This document shows, piece by piece, positions 1 to 8,088 of a stretch of 56,838 bases of DNA. The DNA is taken from IMG/VR virus record IMGVR_UViG_3300037193_001909, positions 1-56,838 of that record; one strand, 5' to 3'. This DNA is from a virus. The notes beneath the pieces were generated by a model. It worked only from the letters and a program-made list of their open reading frames with translations, was not told where the DNA came from and made no database searches. The position numbers were made by a program, and so were the translations under genes. The first letter of the stretch is position 1; each line of letters opens with the position of its first letter.

Positions 1-7
1 CCGGCCA

Positions 8-35
8 CCTCAGGAGCCCATCCTCAGGAGCCCGT
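8..35 (+). repeat. tandem 14-base repeat carrying a doubled Shine-Dalgarno
   Basis: Two adjacent copies of CCTCAGGAGCCC(A/G)T lie at 8-21 and 22-35. They differ at one base. Each contains AGGAG; the second sits 5 bases before ATG 36, so the repeat duplicates the ribosome binding site of the first gene. Confidence 0.7.
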
Positions 36-200
36 ATGCCCGGCCGACACACCATCCGACGTCCTCGAAAGCGCAAGGTCCAGATGAAAGCTCTGGTCTA
101 CGCGGTCGACGGCGCGGAGAAGTCGTACCCGGTCTATGAATTCGCGAACGGCAAGCGTCGCGTCGAGCGCCCGAGGCACAATCCCTTCGCTGACGCTTGA
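36..200 (+). CDS. small hypothetical protein, 54 aa
   Basis: Not recognised. The frame opens at ATG 36, with AGGAG 5 bases upstream, and closes with TGA at 198-200, which overlaps the TTG start of the next gene (TTGA). An in-frame ATG at 84 would give a 38-residue form. The N-terminal third is strongly basic (RRPRKRK). The stop/start overlap and clear SD support a real gene. Confidence 0.55.
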   Translation: MPGRHTIRRPRKRKVQMKALVYAVDGAEKSYPVYEFANGKRRVERPRHNPFADA

Positions 201-568
201 CCCGCCGCCGCATTTTTGTCTTCGGCTCGAACATCCAGGGCGTTCATTCCGCCGGCGCCGCGGCGTACGCGCGCGCGTATCACGGCGCTCGCGACGGAGT
301 GTCGGAGGGGCTCGCGGGCGACTCCTACGCCATCCCAACATGCAGTTGGGACGGGGAGACGTTAAGCCCGCTGCACCTGGATGAAATCCGGGCCGCCGTC
401 GCGCGCTTCTACCTTTTCGCTGCGCACCGGCAGGACTTGGATTTTCTCGTCACGTCTCTGGCGTGTGGTATCGGAGGTTACAACCCACGACAAATCGGCA
501 AGTTCTTCCGGTACTTCCCGGACAATGTGTACCTGCAGGCGAAGCTCATCTCCGAGGGTGTTTCGTGA
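197..568 (+). CDS. phage non-structural protein of the FGSN-motif type (A1S_2505-like)
   Basis: A 123-residue soluble protein. The start is TTG 197, chosen because it overlaps the upstream stop and places the conserved IFVFGSN block near the N-terminus. The pattern is FGSN, then G-x-H-x-A-G-A-A, a central SYAIPT strand and a C-terminal LACGIGGY. This is seen in small phage proteins usually labelled A1S_2505-like; their biochemical role is unknown, and the glycine-rich loops only suggest a nucleotide-type ligand. It ends in a GTGA overlap with the small terminase gene. Confidence 0.6.
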   Translation: MTRRRIFVFGSNIQGVHSAGAAAYARAYHGARDGVSEGLAGDSYAIPTCSWDGETLSPLHLDEIRAAVARFYLFAAHRQDLDFLVTSLACGIGGYNPRQIGKFFRYFPDNVYLQAKLISEGVS

Positions 569-1407
569 GCCAGGAATTACCCTCGAGGCCCCGGGACGTC
601 CCGAAGGCGAGCCTCAAGCAGACCGAGCCCATCGCGCCGCTCTTCGGCGCGCCGGCCGCGCTCACCCCGGCCCAGGTCCTCACTCGCGCCGGCGCCCTGA
701 CCGAGCCGGAAACCGTCACCACCAAGCAGTTCGAGATCATGCTCGCCGGGCTCGTGGGCGGCGCCAAGGTCGAGGCGATCCTCGAGCACGTGGGGTTGAC
801 CAAGGCCGACGTCGAGGCGTACCTCCGGGCCGACTCCAAACGGTACGACGCCTGGCGTAACGCCTTTCTGGCGGGCCTGCGGCGCGGCTGGTCGATCGAG
901 CTTTTCGACGACATCCTCGACAACATAGCTGGCGGCATGTCAGTGCAAGCGGCCTGTGAGAAGCACGGCAGGAACAAGATCGACTTCGTGCGCATCACGC
1001 GCCGGGATCCGGTCCTGAAGGCCATGTACGACGAAGCCCGGGAGATCGCGGCGGAGTGTGAGGGTGACGATCTCCGCGGCATTTCGGACGACGACAGTCA
1101 GGACGTGCTCGACGACGGCAAGGGCGGTCAACGTGGTAACACGGCCGCCGTGGCGCGCGACAAGCTCCGGATCGAAACCCGGCTGCGGCTGATGACCTCC
1201 TACAACCGCGACCGCTTCGCCGAGAATATTCCGCCGCCTCCGAGCCAGACCAATGTCGTCGTGAACGTGAGTCACGCCGACCGGCTCGAGTCGGCGCGCT
1301 CGCGCCTGCGCGCGATACGGGAGGCGCCGGCCACGGAAGGGGAATTCACGGATATTCCCGCCGCCAAGCCTGCGGACGATGAGGATTTATCGTGGCTCGA
1401 CACGTAA
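565..1407 (+). CDS. terS: terminase small subunit
   Basis: Predicted to recognise phage DNA and recruit the large subunit for packaging. The start is GTG 565 inside a GTGA overlap; the open frame runs further upstream but that part lies under the previous gene. The 280 residues have a central helix-turn-helix-like stretch (GMSVQAACEKHGRNKIDF, about 150-170). Then comes A-x-x-DKLRIETRLRLM, typical of phage small terminases, and an acidic C-terminal tail that may contact the large subunit. It overlaps the large subunit gene by 16 bases. Assignment rests on this motif and on the neighbour. Confidence 0.75.
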   Translation: MSQELPSRPRDVPKASLKQTEPIAPLFGAPAALTPAQVLTRAGALTEPETVTTKQFEIMLAGLVGGAKVEAILEHVGLTKADVEAYLRADSKRYDAWRNAFLAGLRRGWSIELFDDILDNIAGGMSVQAACEKHGRNKIDFVRITRRDPVLKAMYDEAREIAAECEGDDLRGISDDDSQDVLDDGKGGQRGNTAAVARDKLRIETRLRLMTSYNRDRFAENIPPPPSQTNVVVNVSHADRLESARSRLRAIREAPATEGEFTDIPAAKPADDEDLSWLDT

Positions 1408-2864
1408 TTCCTGACGACGGTCGCAAAGGTCTTACCGATCAAGAGTTTGACAACGAGCTGCTCAAGGAAATGGAGCAGTTCTACGACGACCCGTACGGGT
1501 TCGTCATGTTCGCCTTCGAATGGGGGAAGGGCGAGCTTGAGGATTCCGACGGCCCGGACGTCTGGCAGAAAGAACAGCTGGAGCGACTCGGAAATTTCCT
1601 CAAGAAAAATCCGGACGGCAATTACCGCGAGGCGATCGCCTCCGGCCACGGTATCGGGAAAACCTGCGAGGTGGCCTGGCTCATCCTCTGGGCCATGTCG
1701 ACCCGGCCGCACCTCTCCGGTGTCGTCACCGCCAACACCATGACGCAGCTCAACACGAAGACGTGGCGCGAGCTCGCCCTCTGGCACAAACGGGCGATCA
1801 ACAAGCACTGGTTCAAGTGGTCGGCCACGAAATTCTGGCACGTCGACCATCCGGAGACCTGGTACACGTCCGCCGAGCCCAACACCGAGCACAATTCTCA
1901 GGCGTTCGCCGGCCGGCACGCGAAATACAAGATCATCATTTTCGATGAGGCCTCGACGATCCCGAGCAAGATCTACGAGGTGACTGAAGGCGCCATGACC
2001 GACCCCCGGTCGCTGTGGCTCATCTACGGGAACCCAACCGAGAACTCCGGGAAATTCAAGGACTGCTTCGACATCGACCGCCGATGGGTCACGCACAACA
2101 TCGATTCGCGCACCTGTAAGCGCACGGACAAGAAGGAACTCGAGGAGCAGATCGCGGCCAACGGCGGCGAGGATTCTGATTTCACTCGCGTACGCATCCG
2201 CGGCCTGTTCCCTCGCAAGGGCTCGATGCAATTTATTGCGACGGCCGTCGTAGACAGAGCGATGGTGAACGAGATTCCATTCGAAGGATACTGCCTCATG
2301 CCGAAAGTCGTCGGCGTGGACGTGGCGCGGTATGGCGACGACAAGTCGGTCATCTCCGTGCGCCAGGGGCGCAAGCTCCTGGAGATGCACAAGTTCCGCG
2401 GCCTCGACACGATGGACCTCGCGCACCAAGTCGTCCTCGTGAACAAGAAGCACCGGCCCGTCGCGACCTTCGTCGACGGCGTGGGCGTCGGTGCCGGAGT
2501 CGTCGACCGTCTGCGCATGCTCGGCTACGAAGTGGTCGAGGTGAATGCCGGCGAGGTGGCGCGCGACGAGGAGCACTACGTCAACAAGCGCGCCGAGATG
2601 TGGGACGGCATGCGGATGTGGATGGAGACCGCCGACATCCCGGCCGAGGACACCGAGCTTCGCCGTGAGCTCGTCGCCGTCGAGTATTTTTACGATGAAC
2701 GCGAGCGCATCCGCATGGAGCGCAAGCGGGACATGAAGAAGAGGCTTCCGGATATCGGCAGCCCCGATTGCGCGGAATCGATCGCGCTCACGTTTGCCGA
2801 GGCGTTGGGAGATTTCGCATCGAATGCGTTCGAACCCAACGAGTTCGAACCCGAGAATTCGTAG
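1392..2864 (+). CDS. terL: terminase large subunit
   Basis: The ATPase-nuclease motor that fills the procapsid. The 490 residues start at GTG 1392, with GAGG about 7 bases upstream. Walker A is GHGIGKT (85-91) and Walker B is IIIFDEAS with D185 and E186. The C-terminal RNase H-like nuclease begins at VVGVDVARYGDD, with D310 as likely metal ligand, followed by TFVDGVGVGAGVVDRL. Length and motif order are normal for the family. It directly precedes a small gene and the portal. Confidence 0.95.
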   Translation: MARHVIPDDGRKGLTDQEFDNELLKEMEQFYDDPYGFVMFAFEWGKGELEDSDGPDVWQKEQLERLGNFLKKNPDGNYREAIASGHGIGKTCEVAWLILWAMSTRPHLSGVVTANTMTQLNTKTWRELALWHKRAINKHWFKWSATKFWHVDHPETWYTSAEPNTEHNSQAFAGRHAKYKIIIFDEASTIPSKIYEVTEGAMTDPRSLWLIYGNPTENSGKFKDCFDIDRRWVTHNIDSRTCKRTDKKELEEQIAANGGEDSDFTRVRIRGLFPRKGSMQFIATAVVDRAMVNEIPFEGYCLMPKVVGVDVARYGDDKSVISVRQGRKLLEMHKFRGLDTMDLAHQVVLVNKKHRPVATFVDGVGVGAGVVDRLRMLGYEVVEVNAGEVARDEEHYVNKRAEMWDGMRMWMETADIPAEDTELRRELVAVEYFYDERERIRMERKRDMKKRLPDIGSPDCAESIALTFAEALGDFASNAFEPNEFEPENS

Positions 2865-2872
2865 GAGGATCA

Positions 2873-3163
2873 ATGAGCAAGAAGTGGCATCAACTCGCCG
2901 AAGCGCAGCCCGGCTACCTCGTGACGCTGGCGACGGCAGAGAAGGAGCTGGTCGACCCGGCGGAGCCCGACGGCCCGCGCCGTGAGAAGGTCATTCCCGC
3001 AGCCCACATCACCCGCCTGCACGGCGACTACGCCCTGGTCGACGCGATGACGGGCGCCGTGATCCCGACCTGGCCGCCGGCCGCGGTCGACGCGCTGATT
3101 CAGTACCGCGCGAGCCGCGTGCAGGGCGCGGTGCCGCCGAAGGATCCGGCCGATGCGCAGTAG
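2873..3163 (+). CDS. hypothetical protein, 96 aa
   Basis: Not recognised. The start is ATG 2873 behind a strong AGGAGG, though the frame is open upstream into the terminase gene. No signal peptide or membrane segment is visible. The sequence has alternating beta-like segments (GYLVTLATA, DYALVDAMTGAVI). It sits between terminase and portal, so a minor head role is possible but unproven. Confidence 0.7.
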   Translation: MSKKWHQLAEAQPGYLVTLATAEKELVDPAEPDGPRREKVIPAAHITRLHGDYALVDAMTGAVIPTWPPAAVDALIQYRASRVQGAVPPKDPADAQ

Positions 3164-3196
3164 CACCGATCGCCTCGCTGTGCGGCCGACGCTGTA

Positions 3197-3643
3197 ATGA
3201 GCGGCCGCGTTCACATCATCGGCGAGACCAAGGGCAAGCAACCGGTCGCCGATTACAACGAAATCAACGTCCTGGAGCTGGAAAGCGCCAAGAGGGCGAA
3301 GATGGAGTTCTGGATCGCCAAGAAAATCGGCGAGAAGCTGGCCGAGGTGTACCCGAAGCGCCAGTGGGAGGTCATGGTCGACCTCGACGGCCAGATGCTC
3401 ATCGTGAAATGCCCGTCGCTTTCGCTGACCCACGGGTACCACATCGAAATGCGGCTGCGAAACATCAACGAGCTGCAGGAGCGCGCGATCCGTGGCGGCG
3501 GCGAAATTCTCGAGCGGCACAACCAGACCCGCGGCCGCGTGCGCGACATCGCCGTTTTCGATCATTTGCCGACGAATCTGCGCGGCGACGTGATCGCTCC
3601 TGACGCCAAGGGCGGCAATCCGCTCAAGATCATTCACCACTGA
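3197..3643 (+). CDS. hypothetical protein, 148 aa, terminase-portal interval
   Basis: Not recognised. A soluble, charged protein with a helical region (ELESAKRAKMEFWIAKKIGE) followed by a beta-like central part. No clear SD precedes ATG 3197. Its stop TGA overlaps the portal ATG (TGATG at 3641-3645), which ties its translation to the portal. It is probably a structural or assembly protein by position only. Confidence 0.75.
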   Translation: MSGRVHIIGETKGKQPVADYNEINVLELESAKRAKMEFWIAKKIGEKLAEVYPKRQWEVMVDLDGQMLIVKCPSLSLTHGYHIEMRLRNINELQERAIRGGGEILERHNQTRGRVRDIAVFDHLPTNLRGDVIAPDAKGGNPLKIIHH

Positions 3644-5853
3644 TGCCGGAAACGCTCACAGCCGACGGCGGGTACTCCCGCACCGCAGCCGACTTGCCGC
3701 CAGGGGAGACTCCGGCGGACAGCGCCGTGCTGGGCGCGGAAACAGAGGAGCAGGACGGCGGCTTCACGGATGAGTGGATCCTCGACAAGACGCGCGCGAT
3801 CTACACGACCTCGACCGACTACCGCGACACGAACATCACGAAGCAGTGGGAGCGGAACCTGTCCCACTTCCGCGGCGAGCACGCGCCGGGTACGCGCTAC
3901 AAGGCCTCCGACTGGCGCCGATCGCGCACCTTCCGGCCGAAGACCCGTGCCAACGTCAAGGCGCAGGAGTCCGCGTTCACGAGCGCCGCGTTCTCGACGA
4001 TCTCCATCATCGAGACGAAGGCGACGAATCCGGCCGATCCGCAGCAGGTGGCCGGCGCCGCGGTCGCCAAGGAGCTGATGCATCATCGGCTCAAGAACAC
4101 GATCCCCTGGTTCCTCTCGGCGGTCGGCGCGTTCCAGGACACGAAGAACTACGGCATCTGCGCAAGCCAGGTCTACTGGGATTACCAGACCGCCTCCGAG
4201 ATCAAGCCGGCGATGAACGAGGACGGAAGTCCGGTCGTCGAGATCGACGAAGCCACTGGCGAGCAAATCCCGATGGGTGAGGAGATCAAGAAGGTCCTCG
4301 CCGACAAGCCGTGCATCGACGTCTTCGAGCCCGAGAATCTGCGCTTCGACCCGATGGCCGACTGGCGCGACCCGGCCGGCACGAGCCCGTACCTCATCCG
4401 CCTCTGGCCGATGTACGCGGGCGACGTGCTCGAGCGCATGGAGTCGAGCGACGAGAAGAAGCGCTGGCGCAAGTACAACCTGGCAGAGATCCTGGGCACG
4501 CGCAAGCAGTCCGCGGATCGCACGCGCCAGGCCCGCGAAGGCCGGCAGCGCGTCGACCCCACGATGGCGCAGGAGGGCGACGAATTCTCGGTCGTCTGGG
4601 CGCATTACAATATCGTGCGCGTGAAGGGCGTCGATTATATCTGGTGGACGCTCGGCACCGAACTCATCCTGACCGATCCCGTGCCGCTTCTCGAGGAGTG
4701 CCCGTGGCTCGCGCCTGGCGAACGGCCGATCGACATCGGCTACAGCTCGATCGAGGCTCACCGGAACTACCCGGCCGGCGACGTCGAGCAGATCGCGCCG
4801 CTCCAGGAGGAGATCAACGATCTCGCCAATCAGCGGCTCGACAACGTCAAGCTGGTGCTGAACAAACGCTACTTCGTGCGTCGCGGCTCGCAGACCGACC
4901 TCGAAGCGCTCATGCGCAACACGCCGGGTGGCGGCGTCATGGTCAACGACCCGGAGCGGGACATCAAGACCGTCGACACCAACGACGTCACGAGTTCCTC
5001 CTACCAAGAGCACGACCGCCTCGACACGGCGCTGGACGAACTCGTCGGCGGGTTCAGCCAGGGCTCGGTACTCAACAACCGCAAGCTCAACGAGACTGTG
5101 GGCGGCATGGATCGCATGGCCTCGGCCGGCGGCGCCGTGCAGGATTACAGCATCATCATCTTCATCGAGACCTGGTACCAGCCGGTCTTGCGGAAGCTCT
5201 GGAAGCTGATGTCGTATTACGAGAACGACGCCACGGTTTTCGCGCTGGTTGCTGAGAAGGCGAAACTTATGCCGCGCTTCGGGATCAGTGCCGTCAACGA
5301 CGCGCTGCTCACGCAGAATCTCGTCGTCGAAGTGAACATCGGCGTGGGCAACACGGATCCCGTCAACCGGGTGAACCGGCTCACGCAGGGTATTCAGCTG
5401 GCGGTGGGTCTGCCGGGTGTTCCGGAGCGCTTGAAGGCGCAGGAGATCGCCGACGACATCTTCGGTGCCCTCGGCTTCCGTGATTCCTCTCGGTATATCA
5501 TGAACGACGAGGAGTTCAAGCAGAAGCAGGCGAACACCCCGCCGGCACCGCCGCCGCCCGAGATCGCCGTCAAGATGCGCGAGCTCGACATCCGGCAAGA
5601 AGACAACAAGCTGCGTGACGAACGCGAGCGGGCGACGAACGCCGCGAAGATCGAACTCGAGTTCCAGAAGCTGCAGAACGCGATCGAGCAGCGCATGGAT
5701 CAGATGGCCGCGCAACTCGGCATCGCGCAGATGCAGAACAAGACCAAGCGCGATACCACCGCACTGCAGGAAGCCAACAAGGTCGCGGCGGCGAATCTGG
5801 AGGCGAGCAAGCCTCCGGAGGAGACGCCCGGCAAACCTCCGGAGAAAAAGTAA
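3643..5853 (+). CDS. portal (head-tail connector) protein
   Basis: Forms the dodecameric ring at the packaging vertex. The 736 residues fit the large portals of short-tailed phages. A central region reads QEEINDLANQRLDN, then a long helical segment and TDPVNRVNRLTQGIQLAV, familiar in portals. The C-terminal 150 residues are a long charged helix (RELDIRQEDNKLRDERERA), comparable to a portal barrel, and end in a Pro/Lys-rich tail. It is followed without a gap by the next gene (TAA then ATG). Confidence 0.9.
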   Translation: MPETLTADGGYSRTAADLPPGETPADSAVLGAETEEQDGGFTDEWILDKTRAIYTTSTDYRDTNITKQWERNLSHFRGEHAPGTRYKASDWRRSRTFRPKTRANVKAQESAFTSAAFSTISIIETKATNPADPQQVAGAAVAKELMHHRLKNTIPWFLSAVGAFQDTKNYGICASQVYWDYQTASEIKPAMNEDGSPVVEIDEATGEQIPMGEEIKKVLADKPCIDVFEPENLRFDPMADWRDPAGTSPYLIRLWPMYAGDVLERMESSDEKKRWRKYNLAEILGTRKQSADRTRQAREGRQRVDPTMAQEGDEFSVVWAHYNIVRVKGVDYIWWTLGTELILTDPVPLLEECPWLAPGERPIDIGYSSIEAHRNYPAGDVEQIAPLQEEINDLANQRLDNVKLVLNKRYFVRRGSQTDLEALMRNTPGGGVMVNDPERDIKTVDTNDVTSSSYQEHDRLDTALDELVGGFSQGSVLNNRKLNETVGGMDRMASAGGAVQDYSIIIFIETWYQPVLRKLWKLMSYYENDATVFALVAEKAKLMPRFGISAVNDALLTQNLVVEVNIGVGNTDPVNRVNRLTQGIQLAVGLPGVPERLKAQEIADDIFGALGFRDSSRYIMNDEEFKQKQANTPPAPPPPEIAVKMRELDIRQEDNKLRDERERATNAAKIELEFQKLQNAIEQRMDQMAAQLGIAQMQNKTKRDTTALQEANKVAAANLEASKPPEETPGKPPEKK

Positions 5854-6207
5854 ATGCCCAGAGACAGAGAATTGCGCATCGCGGCTGCGGCCGCGTTCGT
5901 GTCCGACAAGTCCGCGCCGCTGGTGAAGTACACCGGCCGTCGCGTCAACCAGACCGTGGGCTCTTCGAGCTCCGCAGCGACGGCGCTGCCGGCCGGAGCG
6001 AAGATCGTCGAGCTACGGCTCACCGACGCGATCTACCTTCGTTTCGGCGACACGAGCGTCGGCGTCGCGGCGGCCGATGTGAACAGCGATCTCGTCGTGG
6101 GCGGCGAGAAGCTCGTAGTGGTGCCGGACGGAGCCACGCACTTCCGCGCGATTCGCGTGGGTTCGGCTGACGTCGCGCTGCAGATCGCGGAGGTCGAGAC
6201 CGAATGA
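5854..6207 (+). CDS. hypothetical protein, 117 aa, first gene of the accessory stretch
   Basis: Not recognised. ATG 5854 follows the portal stop with no spacer; CCGGAG about 11 bases upstream may serve as SD. The protein is Ala/Ser-rich at the start (VGSSSSAATALPAGA). It then becomes beta-rich (KIVELRLTDAIYLRFGDTSV, ATHFRAIRVGSADVALQIAEVE), like small head-decoration or stopper domains. It overlaps the next gene through ATGA. Confidence 0.7.
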   Translation: MPRDRELRIAAAAAFVSDKSAPLVKYTGRRVNQTVGSSSSAATALPAGAKIVELRLTDAIYLRFGDTSVGVAAADVNSDLVVGGEKLVVVPDGATHFRAIRVGSADVALQIAEVETE

Positions 6208-7445
6208 GGCGAGTCTGGCCGAGCATCTGCGGTCTGATCCTCGCGCTGGCGGCCGGCTTCGCGCCGGCCGGGCCCATTCACCAGGTCGACAAGCCGCGCT
6301 ATTTCGCGGCGAGCGCCGGCGGCGGTCTTGTCGATGGTGGCTTGGTCACGATCTCGGGCTCGGGCTTCGACAGCAATGTGCCGGTCGCCAACCAGGAATG
6401 GCAGGGCGGGGTCGACGGCGTCATCGAGACTGCGAGCAACGGCGCGGCCTGGAACACGGTCTACGGCTCCGGCTGGACGCGTCCGGGCGATCACAACCAG
6501 GTCATCGACAACACTCACAGCCTCAACGGCACGAAGTCGTTGTCATCTGGGGCGCTAAACCAGTCCACGAACTGGCAGTTCGGCTCGAAGTTCGACACGG
6601 GCACGGGCGGCTTCACCACGGCGCTGATCCGCTTCTCGGTCTACATGACCCGGGTCGGCGGCCAGTCCTGGCAGCAGTTGAAGATGGTCCGCTTCGCCGG
6701 TGGCGACGGCACGACCGAGAGCGGCATCAGCGACGCGGACGTGCCCAACTGGTACGTGACTCGCTTCGGCGCGAACTCGATGTGGGCCATCAACGAAGGC
6801 ACCGCGGCAACGCCCGATCCCTTCACGAACACGATCTACATCAGCGACGCTGGGCACACCGTCGTCGGTCCATGGCTTGATTTCGATGGTTGGTACACGA
6901 TCACCGTCGCTGCGCTCCGGCCGACCTCCGCGGGCACCACGAACGGCGCGCTGTATTGGCAGTCGGTGCGAGAGTCGGATGGCGTCGTGGTCGCGCATGG
7001 GGCTGCGACCGGCCAGCGCATGTGGGATAGCGCGACGCATCCCCCGCGCTTCCTCGTGCTGCAGGGCTTTTTCCAAGACACGTGGACCAACGGCGCGCAG
7101 TGGTGGTACGACCGGGACATCTACTTCGCCTGGTCGAGCTCGGGCACCACGCTTCCGAAGTTCATCCTCCTGTGCAATGCCGCGACGTTCGCCACGGTCA
7201 CGAAGTGCACGCTGTGCCCGTGGGAGGGCACCTGGTCGGACACCTCGATCACGCAAGTACGCGTGAACAAGGGCCAGCACGCGAACCTCACCGATGACCT
7301 GTGGTGGTACGTGATGAGCGCGCCTGGCACTGCGATCAATTCCAACGGAATCGCCGCCAATTCGATATGGCCGATGCTGCTGCTCGGCTGGCGGCGCCGC
7401 CGAGCGGCGAATGACGACAGTTTCTACGAGAGGAGGGCCGCATGA
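6204..7445 (+). CDS. secreted protein, possible lectin-like (jelly-roll) fold
   Basis: The 413 residues begin with a signal peptide (MRRVWPSICGLILALAAGFAPAG). The mature part is rich in Trp, Gly and Thr and alternates polar strands (WYTITVAALRPTS, ALYWQSVRESDGVVV). This pattern resembles concanavalin-like or polysaccharide-lyase-like domains, though no catalytic motif is identified. The C-terminus has a short hydrophobic stretch and an arginine run (WPMLLLGWRRRR) before a polar tail, like the start of a C-terminal sorting signal. Secretion is unusual for a gene between portal and capsid. Confidence 0.7.
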   Translation: MRRVWPSICGLILALAAGFAPAGPIHQVDKPRYFAASAGGGLVDGGLVTISGSGFDSNVPVANQEWQGGVDGVIETASNGAAWNTVYGSGWTRPGDHNQVIDNTHSLNGTKSLSSGALNQSTNWQFGSKFDTGTGGFTTALIRFSVYMTRVGGQSWQQLKMVRFAGGDGTTESGISDADVPNWYVTRFGANSMWAINEGTAATPDPFTNTIYISDAGHTVVGPWLDFDGWYTITVAALRPTSAGTTNGALYWQSVRESDGVVVAHGAATGQRMWDSATHPPRFLVLQGFFQDTWTNGAQWWYDRDIYFAWSSSGTTLPKFILLCNAATFATVTKCTLCPWEGTWSDTSITQVRVNKGQHANLTDDLWWYVMSAPGTAINSNGIAANSIWPMLLLGWRRRRAANDDSFYERRAA

Positions 7446-8086
7446 GTCTTTTCCGGAAGCTGAAATTCGGAGCTCTCTTTGCCGTTCTCGGCGCGTTCGT
7501 CGGCGTTGTCTCGAGTCCTCCGGTCGTCACGACAGTCGTCGTGGCGTCGGCCATCGTCACGCAAGACGCGCACGCGGCCAACGAGATTGGCTATTGGAAC
7601 AACGGCGCGGGCGCTCAGACCTCGGCGCTGTTCCCGGACGAGTACAAGGCCGTCGTCACGGCCGCGAATGCTTACACGGCGACAACCGGCGACACCATTA
7701 CGGCCGTCCGCATCGGACAATCGACCGCCGCCGCGCGCGTCATCGGTGTGGCGCTCTATGAATACGACGCAGGCACCAATCGCGCCACGGGGCCTGCGCT
7801 TCAGACTACTACGATCAGCACGACGGGGGCAGGCACTTTCGAGCGCACTGGGCTCACTTGGACGCTGACGAACGGCCTCGACTACGTGCTGGTTGCAGGC
7901 GACCCGGATAGCGTCGTCAATCTCACCGCGGACACGCTGACCGACGGCACGAGCATCGATGACAGCGGCGATGCGACATTCCCGACGTGGGGGCATACGG
8001 CCTACCAGGCATTGCAAATTGAGCTTGCAGGCGATGTGACGAATAGCGGAGGCGGCGGGCTACTGCTGCGCAGACGGAGGAATTGA
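7442..8086 (+). CDS. secreted hypothetical protein with GGGG-LLL-RRRR C-terminus
   Basis: The 214 residues start at ATG 7442 (ATGA overlap; GAGG upstream). The N-terminal 45 residues are a long signal or anchor (FGALFAVLGAFVGVV, then a second hydrophobic run), with possible cleavage after AHAA. The body is beta-rich and Thr-rich (TAVRIGQSTAAARVIGVALYEY, LDYVLVAGDPDSVV). It ends in GGGGLLLRRRRN, a miniature of tripartite glycine-hydrophobic-arginine sorting tails. Function is unknown. Confidence 0.7.
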   Translation: MSLFRKLKFGALFAVLGAFVGVVSSPPVVTTVVVASAIVTQDAHAANEIGYWNNGAGAQTSALFPDEYKAVVTAANAYTATTGDTITAVRIGQSTAAARVIGVALYEYDAGTNRATGPALQTTTISTTGAGTFERTGLTWTLTNGLDYVLVAGDPDSVVNLTADTLTDGTSIDDSGDATFPTWGHTAYQALQIELAGDVTNSGGGGLLLRRRRN

Positions 8087-8088
8087 CC

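Noticed and set aside
1272-5715. Long open frames antisense to terminase and portal (533 and 693 codons)
   Set aside because: They mirror strongly coding plus-strand genes with conserved motifs, lack SD sequences and recognisable domains, and follow from high-GC codon bias.
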